Assembly (NCBI GenBank): GCA_041477005.1
Contig: JBGOUJ010000097.1
Span: 1-16,514, forward strand
DNA length: 16,514 nt
Origin: JBGOUJ01 sp041477005
Lineage (GTDB): Bacteria > Acidobacteriota > Terriglobia > Bryobacterales > JACQDG01
Reading direction: 5' to 3'
The notes beneath the pieces were generated by a model, which was not told where the DNA came from, did no database searches, and saw nothing but the letters and a program-made list of their open reading frames with translations. Positions 5,444-11,911 of the stretch are shown here, in pieces. The position numbers and the translations under genes are program-made. The first letter of the stretch is position 1, and the number at the start of each line of letters is the position of its first letter.

Positions 5444-7183
5444 ATGGCAAACCCTAGGGTAATCGTGGTGGGCGGCGGGCTGGCCGGCCTGATGGCGACC
5501 ATCAAGGTGGCTGAGATGGGCGTGCCGGTGGACGTGTTTTCGATCGTGCCGGTGAAGCGGTCCCACTCGGTATGCGCGCAGGGCGGCATCAACGCGGCGA
5601 AGAACCTGAAGGGCGAAGGCGATTCGACCTGGAAGCACTTCGACGACACCATCTTCGGCGGCGACTTTCTGGGCAACCAGCCGCCGGTGCGGGATATGGC
5701 CGAGGCCGCGCCGGGCGTCATCGACATGCTCGACCGCATGGGGGTGATGTTCAACCGCACCGCGGAGGGGTTGCTCGACTTCCGGCGCTTCGGGGGAACG
5801 CTTTACCACCGCACGGCATTTTCGGGGGCCACCACCGGCCAGCAACTGCTCTACGCGCTCGACGAGCAGGTGCGGCGATTCGAGGCCGACGGGAGGGTGA
5901 GGAAGTTCGAGCACTGGGAGTTTCTCTCGGCGGTTCTCGACGGCGAGCGGGCGTGCCGGGGCATCTGCGCCATGGACTTGCGGTCGATGGAGGTCCAAAC
6001 CTTCCCGGCCGACGCGGTCATAATAGCCACCGGCGGCATCGGGGCGATCTTCGGCAAGAGCACCAACTCGGTGGCCTGTACGGGCAGCGCCCAGAGCGCC
6101 GTCTATCAGCAGGGGGCCTATTACGCCAACGGCGAGTTCGTACAAGTGCACCCCACGGCGATTCCGGGCGAGGACAAGCTGCGGCTGATGTCGGAATCCG
6201 CTCGCGGGGAAGGCGGGCGCGTTTGGGTGCCGCGGGACGGTAAGAATTGGTACTTCCTCGAGGAGTGGTATCCGAAATACGGGAACCTGGTGCCGCGCGA
6301 CATTGCCACGCGGGCGATTCACAAGGTCGTCTTCGAGCTGGGGCTCGGCGTGGACGGGCAGGCGGCGGTGTACCTGGATTTGACCCACATCGATGCGCAA
6401 GTCCTGGACCGGAAGCTGGGAGGCATCCTGGAGACCTACGAGAAGTTCGTGGGCGTGGATCCTCGCAAAGAGCCGATGAAGGTGTTTCCAGGGATGCACT
6501 ACACGATGGGCGGATTGTGGGTGGATTTCAAGCATCGAACGAACATCCCGGGACTGCTCGCGGCCGGCGAGTGCGAATATCAGTACCACGGAGCCAACCG
6601 GCTGGGGGCCAACGCGTTGCTGAGCTGCATTTACGCGGGGCGGGTGAGCGGGGCCTCGGCGGTCGAGTACGCTCGCGGGCTGGCTGCCGGGGCCGGGGCG
6701 GCGCCCTCGTCGGTCTTTGAGATGGAGAAGCGGCGGCAGGAAGAGCTGAACGGCGACCTGCTCCAATCTAGCGGGACCGAGAACCCCTTTACGATCTGGA
6801 AAGAGATGGGGCGGTGGATGACCGAGCACGTGACGGTGATCCGGCAAAACGACAAGCTGAAGAAGTGCGACGAAAAGCTGGTCGAGATGCTGGAGCGGTC
6901 GAAGCGCATCAACCTGAGCGACCGCTCGCGCTGGGCCAACCAGACCCTGGCCTTCGCGCGGGAGTTGCGGAACATGCTGCAGCTCGCCCGCGTGATCACC
7001 CTGGGGGCGCTTGAGCGGAACGAGAGCCGCGGCGCGCACTTCAAGCCCGAGTTTCCAAGCCGGGACGACGCCAACTGGCTGAAGACCACCAAGGCGTATT
7101 TTGCGCCGGACGCGGACGAGCCGAAGTTTGTGTACGAGCCGGTGGATTCGTCGCTGATTCCGCCGCGAGAAAGAAAATACTGA
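5444..7183 (+). CDS. sdhA: Succinate dehydrogenase/fumarate reductase flavoprotein subunit
   Basis: A 579-residue FAD subunit that oxidises succinate to fumarate in the TCA cycle and passes electrons to SdhB. The dinucleotide-binding motif VVGGGLAGL (8-16) is followed by RSHSVCAQGGINAA, where H41 is the expected covalent-FAD histidine. Active-site elements are HPTAIPG (H236), ESARGEGG, the VPRD arginine (R285), MHYTMGG (H352) and GANRLGANALLS (R386). The C-terminal helical domain is complete. It starts 25 bp after sdhC; the GAGGG near the sdhC stop is too far away to be an ideal Shine-Dalgarno. A long inverted repeat lies immediately after the stop, before sdhB. Confidence 0.96.
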   Translation: MANPRVIVVGGGLAGLMATIKVAEMGVPVDVFSIVPVKRSHSVCAQGGINAAKNLKGEGDSTWKHFDDTIFGGDFLGNQPPVRDMAEAAPGVIDMLDRMGVMFNRTAEGLLDFRRFGGTLYHRTAFSGATTGQQLLYALDEQVRRFEADGRVRKFEHWEFLSAVLDGERACRGICAMDLRSMEVQTFPADAVIIATGGIGAIFGKSTNSVACTGSAQSAVYQQGAYYANGEFVQVHPTAIPGEDKLRLMSESARGEGGRVWVPRDGKNWYFLEEWYPKYGNLVPRDIATRAIHKVVFELGLGVDGQAAVYLDLTHIDAQVLDRKLGGILETYEKFVGVDPRKEPMKVFPGMHYTMGGLWVDFKHRTNIPGLLAAGECEYQYHGANRLGANALLSCIYAGRVSGASAVEYARGLAAGAGAAPSSVFEMEKRRQEELNGDLLQSSGTENPFTIWKEMGRWMTEHVTVIRQNDKLKKCDEKLVEMLERSKRINLSDRSRWANQTLAFARELRNMLQLARVITLGALERNESRGAHFKPEFPSRDDANWLKTTKAYFAPDADEPKFVYEPVDSSLIPPRERKY

Positions 7184-7185
7184 AT

Positions 7186-7267
7186 GGAACCACAGATGAA
7201 CACAGATGAACACAGATCGAACCGATTTGGCCTTTATCTGTGTTCATCTGTGTTCATCTGTGGTTCC
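7186..7267. repeat. Perfect 32-bp inverted repeat between sdhA and sdhB
   Basis: Arm 7186-7217 is exactly complementary to arm 7236-7267, with an 18-nt loop. The arms are built from two copies of the decamer CACAGATGAA plus a GGAACCA cap. It starts 2 nt after the sdhA stop and ends 17 nt before the likely sdhB start. The RNA would form a very stable hairpin without a downstream U-tract on the plus strand. The same kind of CACAGATGAACACAGAT repeat is, to my recollection, widespread between genes in environmental bacterial genomes. Confidence 0.95.
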
Positions 7268-7284
7268 TAATCGGGGGTTTTGAG

Positions 7285-8028
7285 TTGGCGGACATTGAGA
7301 TCAGGGTCAAGCGGCAACTGCAGCCGGATGGGGAGAGCTATTGGGAGACGTTTCGGGTCGAGGCGCGGCCGGGGACGAATGTGATCGGGGTGCTGATGCA
7401 GATTGCAGAGAACCCGGTTACGGTGGAAGGGAAGGCCAGCGTCCCGGTTTCGTACGACGCCAATTGCCTGGAGGAGGTCTGCGGGTCTTGCGCCATGCGG
7501 ATCAACGGGCAGGTGCATATGGCCTGCTCGTCGCTGGTGGAGAAGCTCCAGCAGCCTATTCGCCTGGAGCCGCTGTCGCGGTTTCCGGTGATACGGGATT
7601 TGCAGGTGGATCGGTCGCGGCTGTTTGAAGATCTGAAGAAGGTGAAGGCGTGGATTTCAATCGACGGAATCCACGATCTGGGGCCGGGGCCGCGGATGTC
7701 GCCTCGGGAGCAGGAGGCGGCTTACCCGTTCGCGCGGTGCATCTCGTGCGGGTCGTGCCTGGAGGTTTGCCCGCAGTATAATGACACGACCCACTTTGTG
7801 GGGGCGGCGGTGATCGCGCAGGTGCGGTTGTTCAACAGTCACCCCACAGGGAAGTTGAATTCGTACGAGCGGCTGCAGGCGCTGATGGGGCCGGGCGGCA
7901 TCCACGAATGCGGCTACGCGCAGAACTGCGTGGAGATTTGCCCCAAGGACATCCCGCTCACGCAGGCCATCACCGAGGTGGGCGGCAAGGTGATGCGCGA
8001 GGCGCTGTTCGGGTTCTTGCGGAAATGA
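7285..8028 (+). CDS. sdhB: Succinate dehydrogenase/fumarate reductase iron-sulfur subunit
   Basis: A 247-residue electron-transfer subunit linking SdhA to the membrane anchor. Cysteines for three clusters are all present: [2Fe-2S] C61, C66, C69, C81; [4Fe-4S] C152, C155, C158 in CISCGSCLEVCP; and the remaining [3Fe-4S]/[4Fe-4S] set C162, C209, C215, C219 in CGYAQNCVEICPK. The start chosen is TTG at 7285, preceded by a G-rich stretch (7273-7277) at a suitable distance; it gives MADIEIRV, the expected first beta strand. The frame remains open further upstream but only into the inverted repeat, and that leader (FICVHLWF) is repeat-derived. Confidence 0.94.
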   Translation: MADIEIRVKRQLQPDGESYWETFRVEARPGTNVIGVLMQIAENPVTVEGKASVPVSYDANCLEEVCGSCAMRINGQVHMACSSLVEKLQQPIRLEPLSRFPVIRDLQVDRSRLFEDLKKVKAWISIDGIHDLGPGPRMSPREQEAAYPFARCISCGSCLEVCPQYNDTTHFVGAAVIAQVRLFNSHPTGKLNSYERLQALMGPGGIHECGYAQNCVEICPKDIPLTQAITEVGGKVMREALFGFLRK

Positions 8029-8087
8029 GCCGTCGGATTTCGCTGACCGCTGAAAGCTATTTCGAACGAGTCACCAGGGAGAGGCGC

Positions 8088-8795
8088 ATGGTAAAGAGAA
8101 CATTGTTTGTGCTGGTCGCAATGGCGGCGCTCGCCTGGGCGCAGGCGCCGAAGGCCGAGCCGAAAGCGGCGGCGCCCGCGCCGGAGCGGGAGCCGGGACT
8201 GTATGCGACGATCAACACCTCGATGGGGGCGATCGTTTGCAAGCTGTTCGAGAAGGAATCGCCGCTGGCGGTGGCCAACTTCGTGGGCCTGGCCCGGGGG
8301 ACCAAGGAGTGGACGGATCCGAAAACGGGTCAGAAGGTCAAGCGGCCGCTCTATAACGGGACTATTTTCCACCGGGTGATCCCGAACTTCATGATCCAGG
8401 GCGGCGATCCGCTGGGGACCGGCGTGGGCGACCCCGGCTATAAGTTCCGCGACGAGTTCGACCCGTCCCTGAAGTTCGATCAGCCGGGGCGGCTGGCCAT
8501 GGCCAACTCGGGGCCGAACACCAACGGCAGCCAGTTCTTCATCACCGACGGGCCGACGCCACACTTGAACAACCATCACACCATTTTCGGGCAGGTCGTG
8601 GAAGGCCAGGATTTTGTCAAGAAGATCGTCGAGACGCCGCGGGACGCGAACGACAAGCCGCGGACGGCGGTGGTGATGAGGAGCATCCGCATCCAGCGGT
8701 TCCCGCTGGCGGCGGCTCCTGCGACCAAGGGTGGCGCGGGCGCGGCGCCGGCCAAGACGCCCCCAGCCAAGAAGGGAGCTCCGAAGGAGCTCTAG
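8088..8795 (+). CDS. Secreted cyclophilin-type peptidyl-prolyl cis-trans isomerase
   Basis: A 235-residue protein with a signal peptide (MVKRTLFVLVAMAALAWAQA), an Ala/Pro spacer and a cyclophilin domain (about 38-205), ending in a low-complexity Ala/Pro/Lys tail. Catalytic and substrate-pocket motifs are intact: FHRVIPNFMIQGGDP, MANSGPNTNGSQFFIT and HHTIFGQVVEG. It likely catalyses proline isomerisation during folding of exported proteins. ATG at 8088 is preferred because AGGGAGAGG precedes it at good spacing and the signal peptide then starts correctly. An in-frame ATG at 8025 overlapping the sdhB stop would add 21 residues ahead of the signal peptide and is less likely. It probably reads through from sdhCAB. 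Confidence 0.9.
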   Translation: MVKRTLFVLVAMAALAWAQAPKAEPKAAAPAPEREPGLYATINTSMGAIVCKLFEKESPLAVANFVGLARGTKEWTDPKTGQKVKRPLYNGTIFHRVIPNFMIQGGDPLGTGVGDPGYKFRDEFDPSLKFDQPGRLAMANSGPNTNGSQFFITDGPTPHLNNHHTIFGQVVEGQDFVKKIVETPRDANDKPRTAVVMRSIRIQRFPLAAAPATKGGAGAAPAKTPPAKKGAPKEL

Positions 8796-8940
8796 TTCCG
8801 AGCGCTGACCGCGCGGCAGCCCACCCCACCGCGGGCAAGGCCGCACGTGGCGACAAATCCAGCCCTCGTGCGCGGGAGAGCCGGCGACGCACTTCCGAAC
8901 CCGTGAAGGGACGCCTCGACAACCGGCCGGTGAGGGCCCG
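8796..8940. other. Intergenic stretch with no recognised feature
   Basis: GC-rich sequence between the cyclophilin gene and the minus-strand terminator. A plus-strand frame runs to a stop at 8986-8988 with a basic, low-complexity translation, but it has no start codon or ribosome-binding site. No plus-strand terminator with a U-tract follows the cyclophilin gene. Confidence 0.5.
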
Positions 8941-8985
8941 AAGAAAGAAAAAATGCCCGGCGGAACAGGAGGGTGTCCGCCGGGC
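8941..8985 (-). terminator. Intrinsic terminator, minus strand
   Basis: On the minus strand GCCCGGCGGA (8985-8976) pairs perfectly with TCCGCCGGGC (8964-8955) across an 11-nt loop and is followed directly by ATTTTTTCTTTCTT. This is a canonical Rho-independent terminator. No U-tract follows it on the plus strand, so it acts leftward, yet no conventional minus-strand gene lies to its right anywhere in the window. Confidence 0.85.
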
Positions 8986-9067
8986 CTAGTTCAGGCGGGG
9001 AAAACGAATGCTGTTGTGTGAGAACCCTTACGGGTTCTGCGCATCCGTAATCCTTCTATCGATGCTT
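8950..9067 (-). ncRNA. Predicted small structured transcript of about 118 nt
   Basis: The region between the minus-strand promoter-like elements and the terminator contains two perfect hairpins besides the terminator. ATCCGTAA/TTACGGAT has an 8-bp stem, with its loop holding an AGAAGG Shine-Dalgarno sequence. AGAACCC-GTAA-GGGTTCT has a 7-bp stem with a tetraloop. This density of perfect stems in about 120 nt, ending at a canonical terminator, suggests a genuine small RNA, either regulatory or a micro-mRNA. No family was recognised. It is antisense to the region just upstream of the probable mutY start. The 5' end is estimated from the promoter and is not certain. Confidence 0.45.
8991..9044 (-). 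CDS. Possible 17-residue small ORF
   Basis: ATG at 9044 follows AGAAGG with a 7-nt spacer, and the 17-codon frame encodes MRRTRKGSHTTAFVFPA before TGA at 8993-8991. The stop lies a few nucleotides before the terminator stem. The N-terminus is basic and the rest weakly hydrophobic. The Shine-Dalgarno lies in the loop of one hairpin and the start codon at the base of its stem, so initiation could be structure-controlled. It may instead be a chance frame inside a non-coding RNA. Confidence 0.35.
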   Translation of the reverse strand: MRRTRKGSHTTAFVFPA

Positions 9068-9073
9068 ACGGAT

Positions 9074-9103
9074 TTAGACGTGCCGGGTTCCCAAAAGTTG
9101 TCA
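9074..9103 (-). promoter_or_regulatory. ECF-sigma-like promoter, minus strand
   Basis: Minus-strand TGACAAC (9103-9097) and CGTCTAA (9080-9074) are separated by exactly 16 nt. An AAC-containing -35 and a CGTC -10 at this spacing match the general pattern of promoters used by extracytoplasmic-function sigma factors. Transcription would start near 9067 and run into the hairpins and terminator at 8941-8985. No ECF sigma gene is in the window, so the cognate factor is unknown. Confidence 0.4.
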
Positions 9104-9142
9104 GGGTCGCCGATAAAAAAAACTTTTCTTCACCATCAAGAT

Positions 9143-10168
9143 TTGATCGCAAAGTTGCGCCGGTGGTTTCGGCGTCATCGGCGAGCCCTGCCGTGGCGCG
9201 AGACGCGGGATCCTTACCGCATTTGGGTTTCCGAGATCATGCTGCAGCAGACGCGGGCGGCGGCGGTCGTGCCGTATTATGAGCGATTTGTGCGGCGCTT
9301 CACAGATGTTACGTCGCTCGCGCAAGCAAGCGACCGAGAGTTGCTGGAGTGCTGGAGCGGGCTCGGCTACTACTCGCGGGCCCGCAATTTGCGCGAAGCG
9401 GCGCGACGTATTGTTTTTCACAGGGCGGGAAAGTTTCCAAAGAGTTACGAAGAGTGGCTCTCGCTGCCGGGCGTGGGGCCGTATACGGCGGCGGCAGTGG
9501 CGAGTATCGCGTTTGGCGAGCCGGTGGCCGTGCTTGATGGCAATGTCGCGCGGGTGATGGCGCGGCTTACGGCGCATCGCGGCGACGTGCGCGCATCCCG
9601 AGTAAGGGAGGAGCTGCGGGATCGAGCGCAAGATCTGCTGGACCGCCGCCACTCCGGGGACTTCAACCAGGCGATGATGGAGCTCGGTGCGACAGTCTGC
9701 CTGCCGCGGAACCCCCACTGTCTCGTTTGTCCCATTTCCGGACACTGTGCGGCGTTGCGGCTCGGGAAGCAGAACGAGCTGCCGGTGCGGTTGGTGCGCG
9801 AGCGCACAGTTCGGGAACAAATCGCGGTCGGGTTGGTGGAGCGAAATGGCAGCCTGCTCCTGCGCCAGCGGCCCGAGGATGCCTCACTCCTGCCTGGATT
9901 CTGGGAGTTGCCGCAGGGCCCGCTGAACGGCCCGGCGGGCGCCCCGGGGCAAACTCTCGAGGCGCTGGGCCTGGTGGGCGGGGAGCGGCTGGGGCGGTTC
10001 CGTCACTCGATAACATATCATGAGTACACTGTCAGCGTGCACCGGGCGAAGCTGCGGGGACGGCGGCCGAAGGGGTATCAGTGGATCGCGAAGAAGGATC
10101 TTGCAGGCCTGCCGCTGACCACGATCACAAAGAAAGCGCTCGACAGGGCTTCCGAGCCGCGCCCGTAG
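9143..10168 (+). CDS. mutY: A/G-specific adenine DNA glycosylase
   Basis: A 341-residue base-excision repair enzyme that removes adenine mispaired with 8-oxoguanine. Counting from TTG at 9143, it has catalytic Glu31 in SEIMLQQTR, the helix-hairpin-helix LPGVGPYTAAAV (108-119), catalytic Asp132 in VLDGNVARV and the [4Fe-4S] cysteines C186, C193, C196 and C202 with C-x6-C-x2-C-x5-C spacing. The C-terminal NUDIX-like domain (about 225-340), used for 8-oxoG recognition, is present. The start is uncertain. ATG at 9008 has a GGGG-type ribosome site but adds about 45 residues without family resemblance that lie opposite the predicted small RNA. TTG at 9143 puts the family's first helix at the N-terminus. 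Confidence 0.92.
   Translation: MIAKLRRWFRRHRRALPWRETRDPYRIWVSEIMLQQTRAAAVVPYYERFVRRFTDVTSLAQASDRELLECWSGLGYYSRARNLREAARRIVFHRAGKFPKSYEEWLSLPGVGPYTAAAVASIAFGEPVAVLDGNVARVMARLTAHRGDVRASRVREELRDRAQDLLDRRHSGDFNQAMMELGATVCLPRNPHCLVCPISGHCAALRLGKQNELPVRLVRERTVREQIAVGLVERNGSLLLRQRPEDASLLPGFWELPQGPLNGPAGAPGQTLEALGLVGGERLGRFRHSITYHEYTVSVHRAKLRGRRPKGYQWIAKKDLAGLPLTTITKKALDRASEPRP
9929..9946 (+). repeat. GC palindromic micro-repeat, copy in mutY
   Basis: GGCCCGGCGGGCGCCCCG encodes Gly-Pro-Ala-Gly-Ala-Pro in the NUDIX-like domain just after the FWELPQG motif, at a loop where homologues vary. It differs from the tsaC copy at a single position. Confidence 0.5.
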
Positions 10169-10204
10169 GGCGAGAAGCCGCGAAACGATTCGAACCGGCC
10201 GAAG

Positions 10205-10480
10205 GATTTCGCGCAAAGGCGTAAAGAGCGCAAAGGAGACACCGAAGTTTTCTTGGCGTCTTGGCGTCCTGGCGCACTGGCAGTGCTTTGGCATCCTGGT
10301 GCTTGGCGTCCTGGCGTCCTGGCACACTGGCAGTGCTTGGCATCCTGGTGCTTGGCGTCCTGACGTTTGGCGTCTTGAGCGTGCTTGGCGTCCTGGCGTG
10401 CTTGGCGTCCTGAAGTGCTTGGCGTCCCGCGCGCTTGGCGTGCTTGGCCTCTTGGCGTGCTTGGCGCGCTTGGCGTGAGA
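10205..10480. repeat. Low-complexity field of 8-9-bp CTTGGCGT/CCTGGCGT units
   Basis: The gap between mutY and the foldase gene opens with GCGCAAAGGCGTAAAGAGCG and continues with some 25 degenerate units of cTTGGCGT, cCTGGCGT and GTGCTTGG. A longer unit of about 50 bp is duplicated (CACTGGCAGTGC at 10275 and again at 10325, with a 1-nt difference inside). Reading either strand gives only low-complexity peptides without start signals. The AAAGGCG and TTGGCGTCTT parts are partly complementary, so the element probably began as an inverted repeat that later expanded in tandem. Confidence 0.8.
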
Positions 10481-10627
10481 TGGATTCTTTCACACCTTGA
10501 GTCGTGGGGGAACGGGTTCCGGCTGACAGGAAACCGCCCGGTTGCGGTCGCGAGTCGGGAAAAGGGGCGGTCCAAGCCCACAAATTTGTCGCACATCCTG
10601 TTGCATCCACCACCGACGTAATCGAAA
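10481..10627. other. Upstream region of the foldase gene, nothing recognised
   Basis: Non-repetitive sequence before the SurA/PpiC-like gene. It holds a short dyad, GGAACGGGTTCC, and no convincing promoter boxes or terminator were identified. A promoter for the downstream five-gene run is expected here because the gap after mutY is large. Confidence 0.4.
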
Positions 10628-11905
10628 ATGAAAGGTATGAAGCAATTCCTGTTTCTGGCCCTAATAGCCCTTCTGGCCGTGGCGCCCTCTAGGCCCGCCG
10701 CGGCCGCCGAAGTCCAGGTGATCGAAGAGATCATCGCCAAGATCAACGGCGAGATCATCACCCGCTCCGAGATGGAGCGCAATATGGCCGAAGCGCGGAA
10801 TGAGCTGACCACGCGGCAGAAGATGAGCGGCGCCCAGCTCGATGAGACCCTGACGGCCCACCAGAAGGACGTGCTGCGCGACCAGGTCGACCAGAGCCTG
10901 CTTGTGCAAAAAGGCAAGCAGCTCACCATCAACGTCGACGCGGCCGTGATCAAGCGGCTGGACGAGCTGCGCCGCCAGTACAAAGTAGCCAGCATGGAGG
11001 AATTCGAGAAATTCGTCACCGAAAACGGCGGCATGCACTACGAGGACCTCAAGGACCAGATCCACAACCAGCTCTTGACCGAGCGCGTGATCCAGCAGGA
11101 GGTGGGCCACCGCATCAACGTCAGCAAGGAGGATATCGCCAAGTATTACGAGGAGCACAAGCAGGAATTCGTGCGGCCCGAACAGGTGCACCTGCGGCAG
11201 ATCCTGATCTCGATCGAGGGCAAGGACCCCAAGGAGCTTCCGGCCCTGGAAAAGAAGGCCAACGATATCATGGCGCGCGTCAAGAAGGGCGAGCGGTTTC
11301 CCGAGCTGGCCAGCAAGGTCTCCGACGACAAGGAATCGGCTGAGAACGGCGGCGACATCGGCTTCTGGAAGCGCGGCCTGCTCGACAAGCCGATCGAAGA
11401 CATGGTCTTCAACGCCAAGCGCGGCTTCGTCTCCGACCTCATCAAGCGCCCCAACGGCTTCCTGATCCTCAAGGTCGAGGACCGCCACCAGGCCGGCCAG
11501 GCCACGCTTCAGGACGTAGAGCAGGAGATCCAGGAGCGCCTCTACTATCCCAAGATGCAGCCGGCGCTGCGGATCTACCTTACGCAACTTCGCGAACAAG
11601 CGTTCATCGAGATCCGTCCCGGGTATGTGGATAGCGGGGCGGCGCCCGGGCAAGACACGACCTGGAAGGATCCAGAGCAGTACAAGGCGGCGGTCACCAC
11701 CAAAGCCGAGGCGACCAAGAAGAAGAAGCATATGCTGTTTGTGATCCCGAGAGGCAGCGGCAAATCGAAAGCGTCCGACAAGGCGACGCCGTCCGCGCCG
11801 GCAGCGTCACCGGCGGCGCCGGCGCCGGCGGACAAGGCGGCCGAGGCAACGGCCAACATCCCGGCAAACACCTCAGGAAACAAGGAACCCCAGAAGCCCC
11901 AGTAG
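10628..11905 (+). CDS. SurA/PpiC-like periplasmic peptidyl-prolyl isomerase/chaperone
   Basis: A 425-residue exported foldase. A signal peptide (about 1-27, ending PSRPAAAAE) is followed by a SurA-like N-terminal chaperone domain with VIEEIIAKINGEIITRSEME and QLLTERVIQQEV, then one parvulin/PpiC rotamase domain (about 183-285: HLRQILISIEGKD, FPELASKVSDDKESAENGGDIGFWKRG, VEDRHQAG). The C-terminal 75 residues are a Lys- then Ala/Pro-rich tail that is probably disordered. E. coli SurA has two rotamase domains, so this is the one-domain type. It would assist outer-membrane or secreted protein folding. ATG at 10628 is used; ATG at 10637 is possible. The next gene starts 6 bp after the stop. Confidence 0.9.
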   Translation: MKGMKQFLFLALIALLAVAPSRPAAAAEVQVIEEIIAKINGEIITRSEMERNMAEARNELTTRQKMSGAQLDETLTAHQKDVLRDQVDQSLLVQKGKQLTINVDAAVIKRLDELRRQYKVASMEEFEKFVTENGGMHYEDLKDQIHNQLLTERVIQQEVGHRINVSKEDIAKYYEEHKQEFVRPEQVHLRQILISIEGKDPKELPALEKKANDIMARVKKGERFPELASKVSDDKESAENGGDIGFWKRGLLDKPIEDMVFNAKRGFVSDLIKRPNGFLILKVEDRHQAGQATLQDVEQEIQERLYYPKMQPALRIYLTQLREQAFIEIRPGYVDSGAAPGQDTTWKDPEQYKAAVTTKAEATKKKKHMLFVIPRGSGKSKASDKATPSAPAASPAAPAPADKAAEATANIPANTSGNKEPQKPQ

Positions 11906-11911
11906 CCGGGC

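Noticed and set aside
5426..7213. 595-codon minus-strand open frame opposite sdhA
   Set aside because: A shadow of the clearly coding sdhA. The peptide is His/Arg/Pro-rich low complexity and starts inside the inverted repeat.
7186..7267. Intrinsic terminator between sdhA and sdhB
   Set aside because: The stem is long but no U-tract follows it on the plus strand, and sdhB lies immediately downstream in the same operon.
7240..7284. Upstream ATG at 7240 as the sdhB start
   Set aside because: The added residues are encoded by the right arm of the inverted repeat and by a hydrophobic leader not found in SdhB proteins.
8796..8988. Basic plus-strand frame after the cyclophilin gene ending at 8988
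   Set aside because: It has no start codon or ribosome-binding site, its translation is Arg/Lys low complexity, and it ends inside the minus-strand terminator.
10078..10613. Minus-strand frames over the CTTGGCGT field giving repeated QDAKH-like peptides
   Set aside because: The peptide periodicity simply reflects the DNA repeat. There is no ribosome-binding site and the frame also runs antisense to mutY.
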